Shown: in pieces, positions 1 to 5,940 of the stretch | Layout: each line of letters begins with the position of its first letter | Position numbering within the stretch: position 1 is the first letter of the stretch | Source: Pseudomonadota bacterium | GTDB taxonomy: Bacteria; Pseudomonadota; Gammaproteobacteria; Burkholderiales; JABEVD01 | Assembly (NCBI GenBank): GCA_021811205.1 | Contig: JAJZPK010000033.1 | Coordinates: 1 to 8,675 of the forward strand | Length of the DNA: 8,675 nucleotides | Direction: 5' to 3' | Made by a program: the position numbers and the translations under genes | Notes under the pieces: model-generated | Databases searched by the model: none | What the model saw: only the letters and a program-made list of their open reading frames with translations | What the model was told of the DNA's origin: nothing

Positions 1-2218
1 AAGCGATGTCCGAATTTTCAAGCTTGAGCCGCTCGAAATTTTCCTTGCTCATGAAATAGCAACGCGTTTTTTCCGCCACGACAATGCTCGCCGAGCGAGG
101 CTTCGCGTCAAGCAGGGCCATTTCACCGAAAACCGATCCGGAAGTCAGGGACTGAACCCGCCTCTTGCGCTCGATCCCGGGCAGATCTATCATGACGTCC
201 ACCCGGCCGGAAGCAACGAAAAACACTCCTTCCGGCGCGCTTCCCTGCGAAAAAACCGTATCTCCTGGCTGATAGGCGACGCGGATCATGAATCTGCGGA
301 GACGCCGCAACATGCCTCGCCCGATACCCTCGATCAGAGGGGAATGGAACGGAACACTCTCCTCGTGCTCGGCGAGCCGCGTCGCCAAATGCTTTTCGCA
401 CAGCACAACAGCCGAATCGGTATCGTTCTGGAAACGGGCATCCCCGAGTTCCGCCACCGTCCCGAGATCGGCCAGCATCATCCATACCTTCCTGTGGCCC
501 CGCCCGCCCCGCCTGTTCTCTCCGCTGTAAGGCGCCTTCCCCTCCCTGCGCTCCCGCTCGACATGGCTCACGACGAGCATGCCTCCCAGCGCCTCGAGCC
601 TTGCGTTGATCCTCGTCAACGCCCTCGCACCCGTCGCATCGACGTGCTTCACCCGCCTGAGATCAAGGACCACATGGCAGACGCCCTCTGACGTCAGCTT
701 CTCGATGCAGGCATAAAGATTGCTGACCGTTCCGAAGAAAACAGCGCCTTCCATCTCCACGATGGCGATATTCCTGCCGTACTTCTCGATGAATCGATGA
801 CGGGCCGCATCGCCAAATATTCTGGGAATCAGCGCGGTGGCGGGGTAGCAGCGGCGAATCGGGCTGTGCGACATCTGCGTCACGAAGGATATGACGGAAA
901 GCAGCACCCCTACCCCAACTGCCGTCTTGAGGTCGCAGAAGAGCGCCGTGGCAACGACTGTCGCCACGACCAGGATATCCGGGCGCACGGCCATCCCTCG
1001 GCTTCCGATCTTGCGCAGCCCGGAAAGCGTGCTCTTGTCCAGCAGATCGAGCCCGAGAGAAATCAGGATGCCGGCCATGACCGCCTGGGATATGCGGCCG
1101 ATCATCGGACCGAAGGCAAGCACGACAACCAGCGTGATCAGTGCGACCCCCAGCGGGGCTCTGGCGCTCTTCATCCCGGCATCGATCGCCGCCTTGGTTC
1201 TCGCCAGGCCGCTCGATCCAGGCGCCATGCCGAACATGCCGGCCAGGGCATTGCCCAGGCCTTCTGCCATCAACTGCCTGTCAGCATTCGAACGGCGGCA
1301 CGTGATTTCGTCTGTCGCGGCAGTGGCCAGGAGAGTGTCGAGAGTCGACAGGAGCGCCATGGAAATGCCAGCCGTCAGAACGGGAAAAGCCACGCCCGCA
1401 TGCGCAAACAGCACGGACGCGGTTTCACCGGCAACAAAATGCAGAGCAAAATGCGCAGGCGGCGGAGGGAGCGTCCCGCCCAGATCCGCCCCGTAGCCGA
1501 AGGATGCCGCAAAATGATAGGCCACCGTGCCGGCAATGAAAGCGAGCGGCATGGGGGGAATCCGTGTCGTGATCCGGGAGAAAAACTTCACCGATGCCGT
1601 CGTGCCGAGCGCAAGCAGCAGCGTGGCCGGTCTCATCTCATCCAGATGACTGAACACCGACCAGTAAGAGCGTTGCTCCGGAATTCCCAGCGCGGCCCAT
1701 ACCTGGCTCAGGATGATGAGCAAGGCGGAACCGTTGATGAAGCCCTGCATGACGGGAAGGGGAACATAATTGACCAGCCTGCCGAAGCGAAACAGGCTGA
1801 AAGCGATCTGCAGCAGGCCGGAAAGCAGTGCTGCCGAACAGGCCAGCGCAAGCGCCATTTCCGAAGGGGCATGATAATGGGAAAGCGCTTCGCTCTGAGC
1901 AAGCTCCCTGATCAGCGCTGCGAAAACCAGGATGGCCGAAGCCCTCGGCCCGGTGATGAGATAGGGGCAGCCGCCGAACAATGCGCCCGCCATGCCGAGA
2001 AGAACCGCCCCGTAAAGAGCGATCAACAATCCCTCGCCGGTAAGCGGTCCGCCCAGCGCACTGCCGATGATCAAACCAAAGGCAAGCACCTGGGGAACAG
2101 AAACCAGGGCGCCGACAAGCGCACCCTGAAGATCTCCCCATGGACGAAATCCGAGCGGTTCGGAAAACAGATTCGAAAAAGCACGGCGAAGGACAAGCTG
2201 ACTTTCCGTTCTTTTCAT
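1..2218 (-). CDS. SulP-family anion transporter with STAS and cyclic-nucleotide-binding domains (3' end outside window)
   Basis: This is a secondary anion transporter of the inner membrane (SLC26/SulP family); the substrate could be sulfate, bicarbonate or another anion and cannot be assigned. The frame is open from ATG 2218 to base 1 (739 codons) with no stop. Residues about 25-440 are strongly hydrophobic and carry SulP landmarks: a GLLIALYGAVLLG segment followed by LITGPRAS, and a later GLGNALAGMFGMAPGSSGLART segment, the usual N/QGxxN...GSxxRT region. A STAS domain lies at about 470-600, with DATG at 527-530 where anti-sigma antagonists have the phosphorylated DSSG-type loop. A cNMP-binding domain starts near 640 and contains FGEMALL (697-703) followed by PRSA (707-710), so the Glu and Arg that contact the cyclic nucleotide are present. 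The start is supported by GGAGAGG (2226-2232) seven bases upstream. SulP proteins with C-terminal cNMP domains are known in proteobacteria. Only the C-terminus is missing. Confidence 0.93.
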   Translation of the reverse strand, partial: MKRTESQLVLRRAFSNLFSEPLGFRPWGDLQGALVGALVSVPQVLAFGLIIGSALGGPLTGEGLLIALYGAVLLGMAGALFGGCPYLITGPRASAILVFAALIRELAQSEALSHYHAPSEMALALACSAALLSGLLQIAFSLFRFGRLVNYVPLPVMQGFINGSALLIILSQVWAALGIPEQRSYWSVFSHLDEMRPATLLLALGTTASVKFFSRITTRIPPMPLAFIAGTVAYHFAASFGYGADLGGTLPPPPAHFALHFVAGETASVLFAHAGVAFPVLTAGISMALLSTLDTLLATAATDEITCRRSNADRQLMAEGLGNALAGMFGMAPGSSGLARTKAAIDAGMKSARAPLGVALITLVVVLAFGPMIGRISQAVMAGILISLGLDLLDKSTLSGLRKIGSRGMAVRPDILVVATVVATALFCDLKTAVGVGVLLSVISFVTQMSHSPIRRCYPATALIPRIFGDAARHRFIEKYGRNIAIVEMEGAVFFGTVSNLYACIEKLTSEGVCHVVLDLRRVKHVDATGARALTRINARLEALGGMLVVSHVERERREGKAPYSGENRRGGRGHRKVWMMLADLGTVAELGDARFQNDTDSAVVLCEKHLATRLAEHEESVPFHSPLIEGIGRGMLRRLRRFMIRVAYQPGDTVFSQGSAPEGVFFVASGRVDVMIDLPGIERKRRVQSLTSGSVFGEMALLDAKPRSASIVVAEKTRCYFMSKENFERLKLENSDIA

Positions 2219-2254
2219 TGTTCCGCCTCTCCAGGGTTTCCGTCTTGCCGCCGG

Positions 2255-2284
2255 ATTGTATCGCAAGTTCGGCAGGGATGTAAC
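2255..2284 (-). promoter_or_regulatory. Candidate sigma70-type promoter for the SulP gene
   Basis: On the minus strand a -35-like GTTACA (2284-2279) is followed after 18 bases by a good -10-like TACAAT (2260-2255). This would start transcription about 30 bases before ATG 2218, leaving room for the GGAGAGG ribosome site. The -35 is only a 4/6 match, so this is a prediction from consensus alone. Confidence 0.4.
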
Positions 2285-2294
2285 CGAAGCAAGG

Positions 2295-2322
2295 TTGCCT
2301 TTTTGCCGTCCTATCCTAGAAT
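2295..2322 (+). promoter_or_regulatory. Candidate sigma70-type promoter for the 2348 periplasmic-protein gene
   Basis: TTGCCT (2295-2300) and TAGAAT (2317-2322) are separated by 16 bases, matching sigma70 consensus at 4/6 and 5/6. The predicted transcript would begin just upstream of the AGGGA ribosome site at 2336-2340. It lies back to back with the candidate promoter for the divergent SulP gene, so one regulator bound here could affect both. Confidence 0.45.
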
Positions 2323-2347
2323 CGAATCATCCTTCAGGGAAGAAATC

Positions 2348-2794
2348 ATGCCTATCCAGAAAAGCCGGATCATCGCTGCAATGATTCTGTTCTCTGCGTT
2401 CCATTTGGCGAGCGCCTGGGCTGAAACCAAAACCATAGATGGGCTCGCCGTAAGGATGGGCATCGTCCCGGCAGAGCAGGCAAGTCAGGCTCCGGGTGAA
2501 TTGCAAACTCATCACCGCATACCCAAGTCGAAATCCGCCCAGCATCTGGTGGTCAGCCTCGCCAATGCCGGGAACGGGGAGCGGTTCGAGGATGCGAAGG
2601 TCAGCGTCGAAGTCAAGAATCCGCTCGGCCAGATTCAGAAGAAAACGCTGCTTCATGTTGCGCCGGCAGGCCCCTCAAACTACGGCGAATATTTCAGGTT
2701 CGATGCAAGCGGACAGTACCTCATCACCGTTTTCGTGCTGAAACCTGGGCAAGGCGAACCCTTCGAAGCGATCTTCAGCGAAAACGTTCCCTGA
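2348..2794 (+). CDS. Secreted periplasmic protein of unknown function
   Basis: The 148-residue product starts with a classical Sec signal peptide: a basic MPIQKSR, a hydrophobic stretch to about residue 22, and a likely cleavage after SAWA, leaving a mature protein starting ETKTIDGL. The mature part alternates short hydrophobic and polar stretches (HLVVSL near 60, VSVEVKNPLG near 80, YLITVFVLKPG near the C-terminus), which suggests a beta-sandwich like the FixH/YtkA-type or other small periplasmic metal-associated domains. That is a weak analogy, not a family assignment. There is no cysteine, so no haem c or lipobox. ATG 2348 is chosen because AGGGA lies seven bases upstream and the signal peptide starts there. 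The reading frame is open further upstream to 797, but that part is antisense to the SulP gene and is not coding. The gene diverges from SulP. Confidence 0.8.
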   Translation: MPIQKSRIIAAMILFSAFHLASAWAETKTIDGLAVRMGIVPAEQASQAPGELQTHHRIPKSKSAQHLVVSLANAGNGERFEDAKVSVEVKNPLGQIQKKTLLHVAPAGPSNYGEYFRFDASGQYLITVFVLKPGQGEPFEAIFSENVP

Positions 2795-2796
2795 TC

Positions 2797-2825
2797 TTGC
2801 CTTTTCCAATTCATGGCGCTAGACT
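2797..2825 (+). promoter_or_regulatory. Candidate sigma70-type promoter for the flagellin-like gene
   Basis: TTGCCT (2797-2802) and TAGACT (2820-2825) are separated by 17 bases and would start a transcript about 25 bases before ATG 2856. The -35 begins directly after the upstream stop codon. I saw no sigma28 (TAAA-N15-GCCGATAA type) or sigma54 (TGGCAC-N5-TTGC type) promoter here, although class III flagellin genes usually have one of these. Confidence 0.4.
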
Positions 2826-2855
2826 TTTAAGGTAAACGGTGAAAAGAGGCAAATC

Positions 2856-3644
2856 ATGTCGGTCGGTTTGACGAATTCCCTCACGGGCATCGGCATCAAC
2901 CAGTATCTTTCGACCCAGGCCATGAGCTCTGGCAAGAAGCTCAATACCGCTGCCGACAATCCAGCAGGGATGGCCGAATCCGTCTCCTTCACCGTGCAGA
3001 TTTCAAGCGCCGCGCAGGCACTCAACAATGCTCAGAATGCCTCGTCGATGCTGAATACCGCACAAGGAGGCGTGAATCAGGTTGCGAACGATCTGCAAGG
3101 CATCAACACCCTTTCCGTTCAAGCCGGCAACAGCGCACTGAACGCACTCGACAAGCAGGCGATCCAGACCCAGATCAACCAGTCGCTTCAGGACATCAAC
3201 CAGACATCCCAGAATGCTGCATTCAACGGGCAACCGCTGCTGAACGGGAATCAGGGCCTCTCCGCACAGACCGGGCCGAACGTCGGCAATACGCAATCGG
3301 TTCCGTCCACCAATCTTTCCGGCAAGGCCTTGGGCGTCAACAGCGTCAACGTCACCTCCAATGCCGGCCAATCCTCCGCCCTCAACGCAATCAGCAAGGC
3401 GCTGGAGGCGGTCAGCTCGGCTGGCTCAACCCTTGGCGCAGCGCAAAACGGGCTCAATATCGCCCAGTCCGTCCAGGGCACTTCATACAATAGCTCATCG
3501 GCATCGAACGGCGCGCTAAGCGATACCAACTACGCTTCCGCCGCCTCCACCCTCGCGCAAAGCAACATCAGGCAGCAGGCCACCACCTATGCGATCAACA
3601 TGTACAACACCACGCAGAGGAGCGTGCTGGCTTTCCTCCCCTGA
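2856..3644 (+). CDS. Short orphan flagellin-family protein
   Basis: The 262-residue product matches flagellin at both ends. The N-terminal part has SSGKKLNTAADNPAGMAES (residues 24-42), the counterpart of the LSSGxRINSAxDDAAG motif, then the helical stretch leading to QNAAFNGQPLLNG, the counterpart of NTxFNGxxLL. The C-terminal part has LGAAQNGLNIA, then SDTNYASAASTLAQSNIRQQA, matching the DxDYAxExxxLxxxQIxQQA helix, and ends VLAFLP like VLSLLR. These are the D0/D1 domains of a filament subunit exported by a type III route; there is little between them, so D2/D3 are absent. The segment before SSG is roughly eight residues shorter than usual. There are no cysteines and only 14 charged residues by my count. 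GAGG lies six bases before ATG, and an upstream in-frame stop rules out a longer start. No flagellar genes are adjacent. It could be a minor or non-flagellar filament subunit. Confidence 0.85.
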   Translation: MSVGLTNSLTGIGINQYLSTQAMSSGKKLNTAADNPAGMAESVSFTVQISSAAQALNNAQNASSMLNTAQGGVNQVANDLQGINTLSVQAGNSALNALDKQAIQTQINQSLQDINQTSQNAAFNGQPLLNGNQGLSAQTGPNVGNTQSVPSTNLSGKALGVNSVNVTSNAGQSSALNAISKALEAVSSAGSTLGAAQNGLNIAQSVQGTSYNSSSASNGALSDTNYASAASTLAQSNIRQQATTYAINMYNTTQRSVLAFLP

Positions 3645-3648
3645 AGAT

Positions 3649-4005
3649 TCAAGCGTAGGTATTGATGATCGTTCCGGCGCTCTGGCCCTGTGAAGGCTGT
3701 GGCGTCGTCTGGGAAGAAGCGGTTTGGGTGGGCGTTGCGGCTGCAGCGGATGATTGCACCGCCTTGGCGTTCTGATCCAGGCTGTTCTGCCCCAATTGCT
3801 GCGCAAGATTCCCGAGGTTCTGCTGCGCACTCCTGGACTTCTGACGAACGCTCGACAGGTTTGCGGTGTCCCGATTGAGCACGGCCTGGTCCTGCTTCAG
3901 CTGATCCTGGTCGTTCTGCACCTGCGCCCTGTCCCCCCGCACTTTCTGCTGGGCAATCATGAGGGCGCTGTTTGCGCTTTGCGACGAAACGGAAAGTATG
4001 CTCAT
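3649..4005 (-). CDS. Small coiled-coil, Gln/Ser-rich protein of unknown function
   Basis: I do not recognise a family. From ATG 4005 the product has 118 residues: an N-terminal stretch beginning MSILSVSSQSANSALMIAQQ, a helical Q/D/N/K-rich segment at about 20-72 with hydrophobic residues spaced like a coiled coil, and a low-complexity tail (75-118) of Ala, Ser, Thr, Gln and Pro ending IINTYA. It has no cysteine, no signal peptide and no membrane segment. A TTG at 4020, directly after an in-frame stop, would add five residues. ATG 4005 is preferred although its ribosome site is weak, because the candidate promoter at 4038-4065 leaves a leader of about 25 bases before it. It converges on the flagellin-like gene with 4 bp between stops and has a similar Q/N/S/A-rich, Cys-free composition, which hints at a linked extracellular role. 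It does not look like the chaperone FliS. Confidence 0.7.
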   Translation of the reverse strand: MSILSVSSQSANSALMIAQQKVRGDRAQVQNDQDQLKQDQAVLNRDTANLSSVRQKSRSAQQNLGNLAQQLGQNSLDQNAKAVQSSAAAATPTQTASSQTTPQPSQGQSAGTIINTYA

Positions 4006-4037
4006 CGATGACCGTAGCAATCAGACATCACCATACA

Positions 4038-4065
4038 ATTCTAATTTCACGTTCCGCAATGTCAA
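4038..4065 (-). promoter_or_regulatory. Strong candidate sigma70-type promoter for the coiled-coil gene
   Basis: On the minus strand a perfect -35 TTGACA (4065-4060) is followed after 16 bases by TAGAAT (4043-4038), a 5/6 -10 match. It lies between the end of the Nudix gene and the start of the small coiled-coil gene, and would give the latter its own transcript with a leader of about 25 bases to ATG 4005. This is the best promoter match noticed in the window. Confidence 0.6.
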
Positions 4066-4073
4066 CATGATTT

Positions 4074-4481
4074 TCAGGGGAACGTCCTGCTCGCCACCTC
4101 TCCGGAAAAGGAAAGACAGTCACCGACTCTTTTCTTCTGGCTTTCGCTCATTTCCTCTACCGCCATGTATTGCCATTCGGAATGCTCTTCGCTCAGGATG
4201 ATCTGAGCGTTTTCCGCGAGCGTGCAGCGAAAGATCAGGGCATGGGAATTCATCCTCGGGTGATGGTAAATGCCGCTCAGATAGAGGATATTCACGCTGC
4301 AGCCCAGTTCCTCCATGCATTCGCGGCGCAAGGCCTCGTGAACCGTCTCGCCCGGATCGAGCGCGCCGCCCGGAAAGCCCCAACTGAAATTGCCGTAAGT
4401 TGCCTTGAGCATGAGCACCCGCCCCTCGTCGTCGACAATGACGGCGTGCGCGCTCATCCTGTACGTATCGTCAAATCCCAT
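4074..4481 (-). CDS. Nudix hydrolase
   Basis: The product (135 residues from ATG 4481) hydrolyses a nucleoside diphosphate linked to another moiety; the substrate cannot be told from the sequence. The Nudix box GX5EX7REUXEEXGU is complete at residues 39-61: Gly39, Glu45, Arg53-Glu54, Glu57-Glu58 and Gly60, so the metal-binding glutamates are intact. The preceding WGFPGGALDPGE and the beta-strand AHAVIVDDEGRVLML are typical. The protein is soluble and cytoplasmic, of usual length for a single-domain Nudix enzyme. The frame extends to an ATG at 4577, but ATG 4481 is preferred: GAGGGA lies just upstream and the MGFDDTYRMSAHAV start fits the domain boundary, whereas the extra 32 residues show no domain. 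It is divergent from the CcoG-like operon and on the same strand as the coiled-coil gene, with no sign of a shared job. Confidence 0.88.
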   Translation of the reverse strand: MGFDDTYRMSAHAVIVDDEGRVLMLKATYGNFSWGFPGGALDPGETVHEALRRECMEELGCSVNILYLSGIYHHPRMNSHALIFRCTLAENAQIILSEEHSEWQYMAVEEMSESQKKRVGDCLSFSGEVASRTFP

Positions 4482-4506
4482 ATTCCCTCGCGAACCGAAT
4501 CGTCTG

Positions 4507-4529
4507 ATGCATGTCAGTATCCCATGCAT
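4507..4529. repeat. Inverted repeat with two ATGCAT palindromes upstream of the Nudix gene
   Basis: The arms ATGCATG (4507-4513) and CATGCAT (4523-4529) are perfect 7-base inverted copies around a 9-base centre. Each arm contains the palindrome ATGCAT, and the two are 17 bases apart start to start. It sits about 25 bases before Nudix ATG 4481, so it could be an operator or a leader hairpin. If the longer Nudix start at 4577 were used it would be coding sequence. No U-tract follows it in the minus direction, so it is not a terminator. Confidence 0.4.
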
Positions 4530-4639
4530 ATCAAAAAAACTACAGACTTCATGATCGAATTGGCTAATGGCTTGCATTCATTGCCAGACAGGAATTATTG
4601 AAATGCGGCAATCAGTTGAAATGATTTTAAGGGAACCTT

Positions 4640-4668
4640 CGTGCTGCAATTGATTTCAACCCTACATT
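4640..4668 (+). promoter_or_regulatory. Possible promoter for the CcoG-like operon
   Basis: TTGATT (4640-4645) and TACATT (4663-4668) are separated by 17 bases, each a 4/6 match to consensus. It lies in the AT-richer 242-bp gap between the divergent Nudix and CcoG-like genes (4482-4723). I saw no terminator, small gene or FNR-type TTGAT-N4-ATCAA box in that gap, and no convincing promoter for the Nudix gene. Confidence 0.3.
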
Positions 4669-4723
4669 CTTCAACAATTCAGACGCTACACATCGTATTT
4701 GAACACGCGTTAAACTATCGGGC

Positions 4724-5893
4724 ATGGTGAATATCAACAAAGCGAAATACCACTGGAAAAGAAGAGCGACGCAATTCGCCATGCTGATCCTGATCATGCT
4801 GGTCCCGACGCTGGGCCTGTTCCGCATCGATTTTGCCTCAGCGAGCTTCTTCCTGCTTGATCGTCAAGTGGAGTGGTCGAATTACCCCTTTCTTTTCGGC
4901 CTCTCCATCGTGATAGCCACTGCCCCGATCCTCACCTACATGACTGTGGGATCGGTATTCTGCGGATGGGCTTGCCCGCAAAACCTGTTTTCGGAAATGG
5001 CGAATGGGATGACCCACAAACTCCTGGGCAAGCGGGCCGATGTGCGGGTTGGCGGACAAGGCCTGGTCGTCGCCGCATCAAAGAACAAGCCTGTCAACTG
5101 GCTCATCCTTGGATTGAGTTTCATCGCGGCATCCGCAGTCCTGGCCTTTTTCTTTCTGATGTTTTTTTATACGCGCAGCGACATGTGGGCTTTCCTCACT
5201 GGCGAGAACAGGCAGCCCAGCATGATCGTGATGTACCTGATCACGGCATTCCTGATATTCATAGACATCGCAACCGTGCGCTACCTCTATTGCGATTATC
5301 CCTGTCTCTATCGCGTCGGTCTCAGGCTATTCAGAAGCAAGGATGCGCTGCGCGTCAGCTATGATTCTTCCCGTTCGGCCGAGTGTGAAAAATGCAATTA
5401 CTGCTCGACGATCTGCATCACCGACATCGACCCGACAAACATCAGGATCACCGACACCTGCGTGGATTGCGGCGAATGTATCGATGCCTGCGACAGATTG
5501 CATGCGAACTCGGAAAAGAAGGGCCTGCTGAGATTCAAGGCGGAAAAGAAGGGCACGCGCAGAGTATTCTGGATGAAATGGATCATCAGTCTTGCATTTG
5601 TCGCGGGATGCGCAATGATGGCCTGGGGAGTTGCTTCGCAAAAAATCGTAGACAAGAAGAAGCTGATGCTCGAGCAGCAGAAAATCCAGCGCATCGCACA
5701 TGTCTGCAATATGCGCTGCGAAAAGCTGCAGCATGAATGCAACGGCAAGCATCTTTCGGCGTGCTTCAGCGCCTCGGCCTGCAAATGCGAATGCACACTG
5801 GAGCTTGACCCTTCAAGCCCGCAGAGAAGCTCGCTGCTGCAATGCGTGAAATACGGTGAGTCTCATGCCTTGATCCATCATGAAAAACGGTGA
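4724..5893 (+). CDS. CcoG/RdxA/FixG-like membrane 4Fe-4S protein with a Cys-rich C-terminal tail
   Basis: The 389-residue protein aligns by eye with the CcoG (RdxA/FixG) family, whose studied members reduce copper for cbb3 oxidase assembly. Membrane segments are at about 18-36, 54-78, 124-147, 166-188 and 286-306. Cys80 and Cys84 sit in FCGWACPQN, the counterpart of FCGYxCPQT, and Cys190/Cys194 match the second C-x3-C site, though the usual CPY is CLY. Two cytoplasmic 4Fe-4S motifs follow: Cys221, 224, 227, 231 and Cys246, 249, 252, 256, the second in CVDCGECIDACD. After the last membrane helix the family usually has an Ig-like FixG domain of about 120 residues. Here there are only about 83 residues with eight cysteines (328, 332, 339, 347, 353, 355, 357, 374). 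No cbb3 oxidase genes are adjacent, so the symbol ccoG is withheld. The ribosome site before ATG 4724 is weak. It overlaps or abuts the methyltransferase gene. Confidence 0.85.
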   Translation: MVNINKAKYHWKRRATQFAMLILIMLVPTLGLFRIDFASASFFLLDRQVEWSNYPFLFGLSIVIATAPILTYMTVGSVFCGWACPQNLFSEMANGMTHKLLGKRADVRVGGQGLVVAASKNKPVNWLILGLSFIAASAVLAFFFLMFFYTRSDMWAFLTGENRQPSMIVMYLITAFLIFIDIATVRYLYCDYPCLYRVGLRLFRSKDALRVSYDSSRSAECEKCNYCSTICITDIDPTNIRITDTCVDCGECIDACDRLHANSEKKGLLRFKAEKKGTRRVFWMKWIISLAFVAGCAMMAWGVASQKIVDKKKLMLEQQKIQRIAHVCNMRCEKLQHECNGKHLSACFSASACKCECTLELDPSSPQRSSLLQCVKYGESHALIHHEKR

Positions 5894-5940
5894 TGCAGCC
5901 TTCCGGCTTGCACCAATTTCAACTGTCAACTGGAGCATTT

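Noticed and set aside
797..2794. A 665-codon plus-strand open frame
   Set aside because: Up to 2218 it is exactly antisense, in codon register, to the clear SulP transporter gene, and its translation there is low-complexity and basic with no domain. Only its end, from ATG 2348, is a real gene with its own ribosome site and signal peptide.
3600..3680. Bidirectional terminator between the convergent flagellin-like and coiled-coil genes
   Set aside because: I looked for a GC-rich stem with flanking T/A runs. Only a weak GAGGA/TCCTC pairing with a large loop was seen, with no T-run.
3649..4005. FliS flagellin chaperone encoded beside the flagellin-like gene
   Set aside because: The length is similar, but the sequence lacks FliS motifs and has a long low-complexity Ala/Ser/Thr/Gln tail.
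4482..4577. N-terminal extension of the Nudix hydrolase to ATG 4577
   Set aside because: The 32 extra residues show no domain or signal, whereas ATG 4481 has GAGGGA just upstream and fits the usual Nudix domain boundary. It is not excluded.
4640..4650. FNR-type box TTGATTTCAA upstream of the Fe-S protein gene
   Set aside because: FNR sites need TTGAT-N4-ATCAA; here the half-sites are adjacent and the right half is TTCAA.
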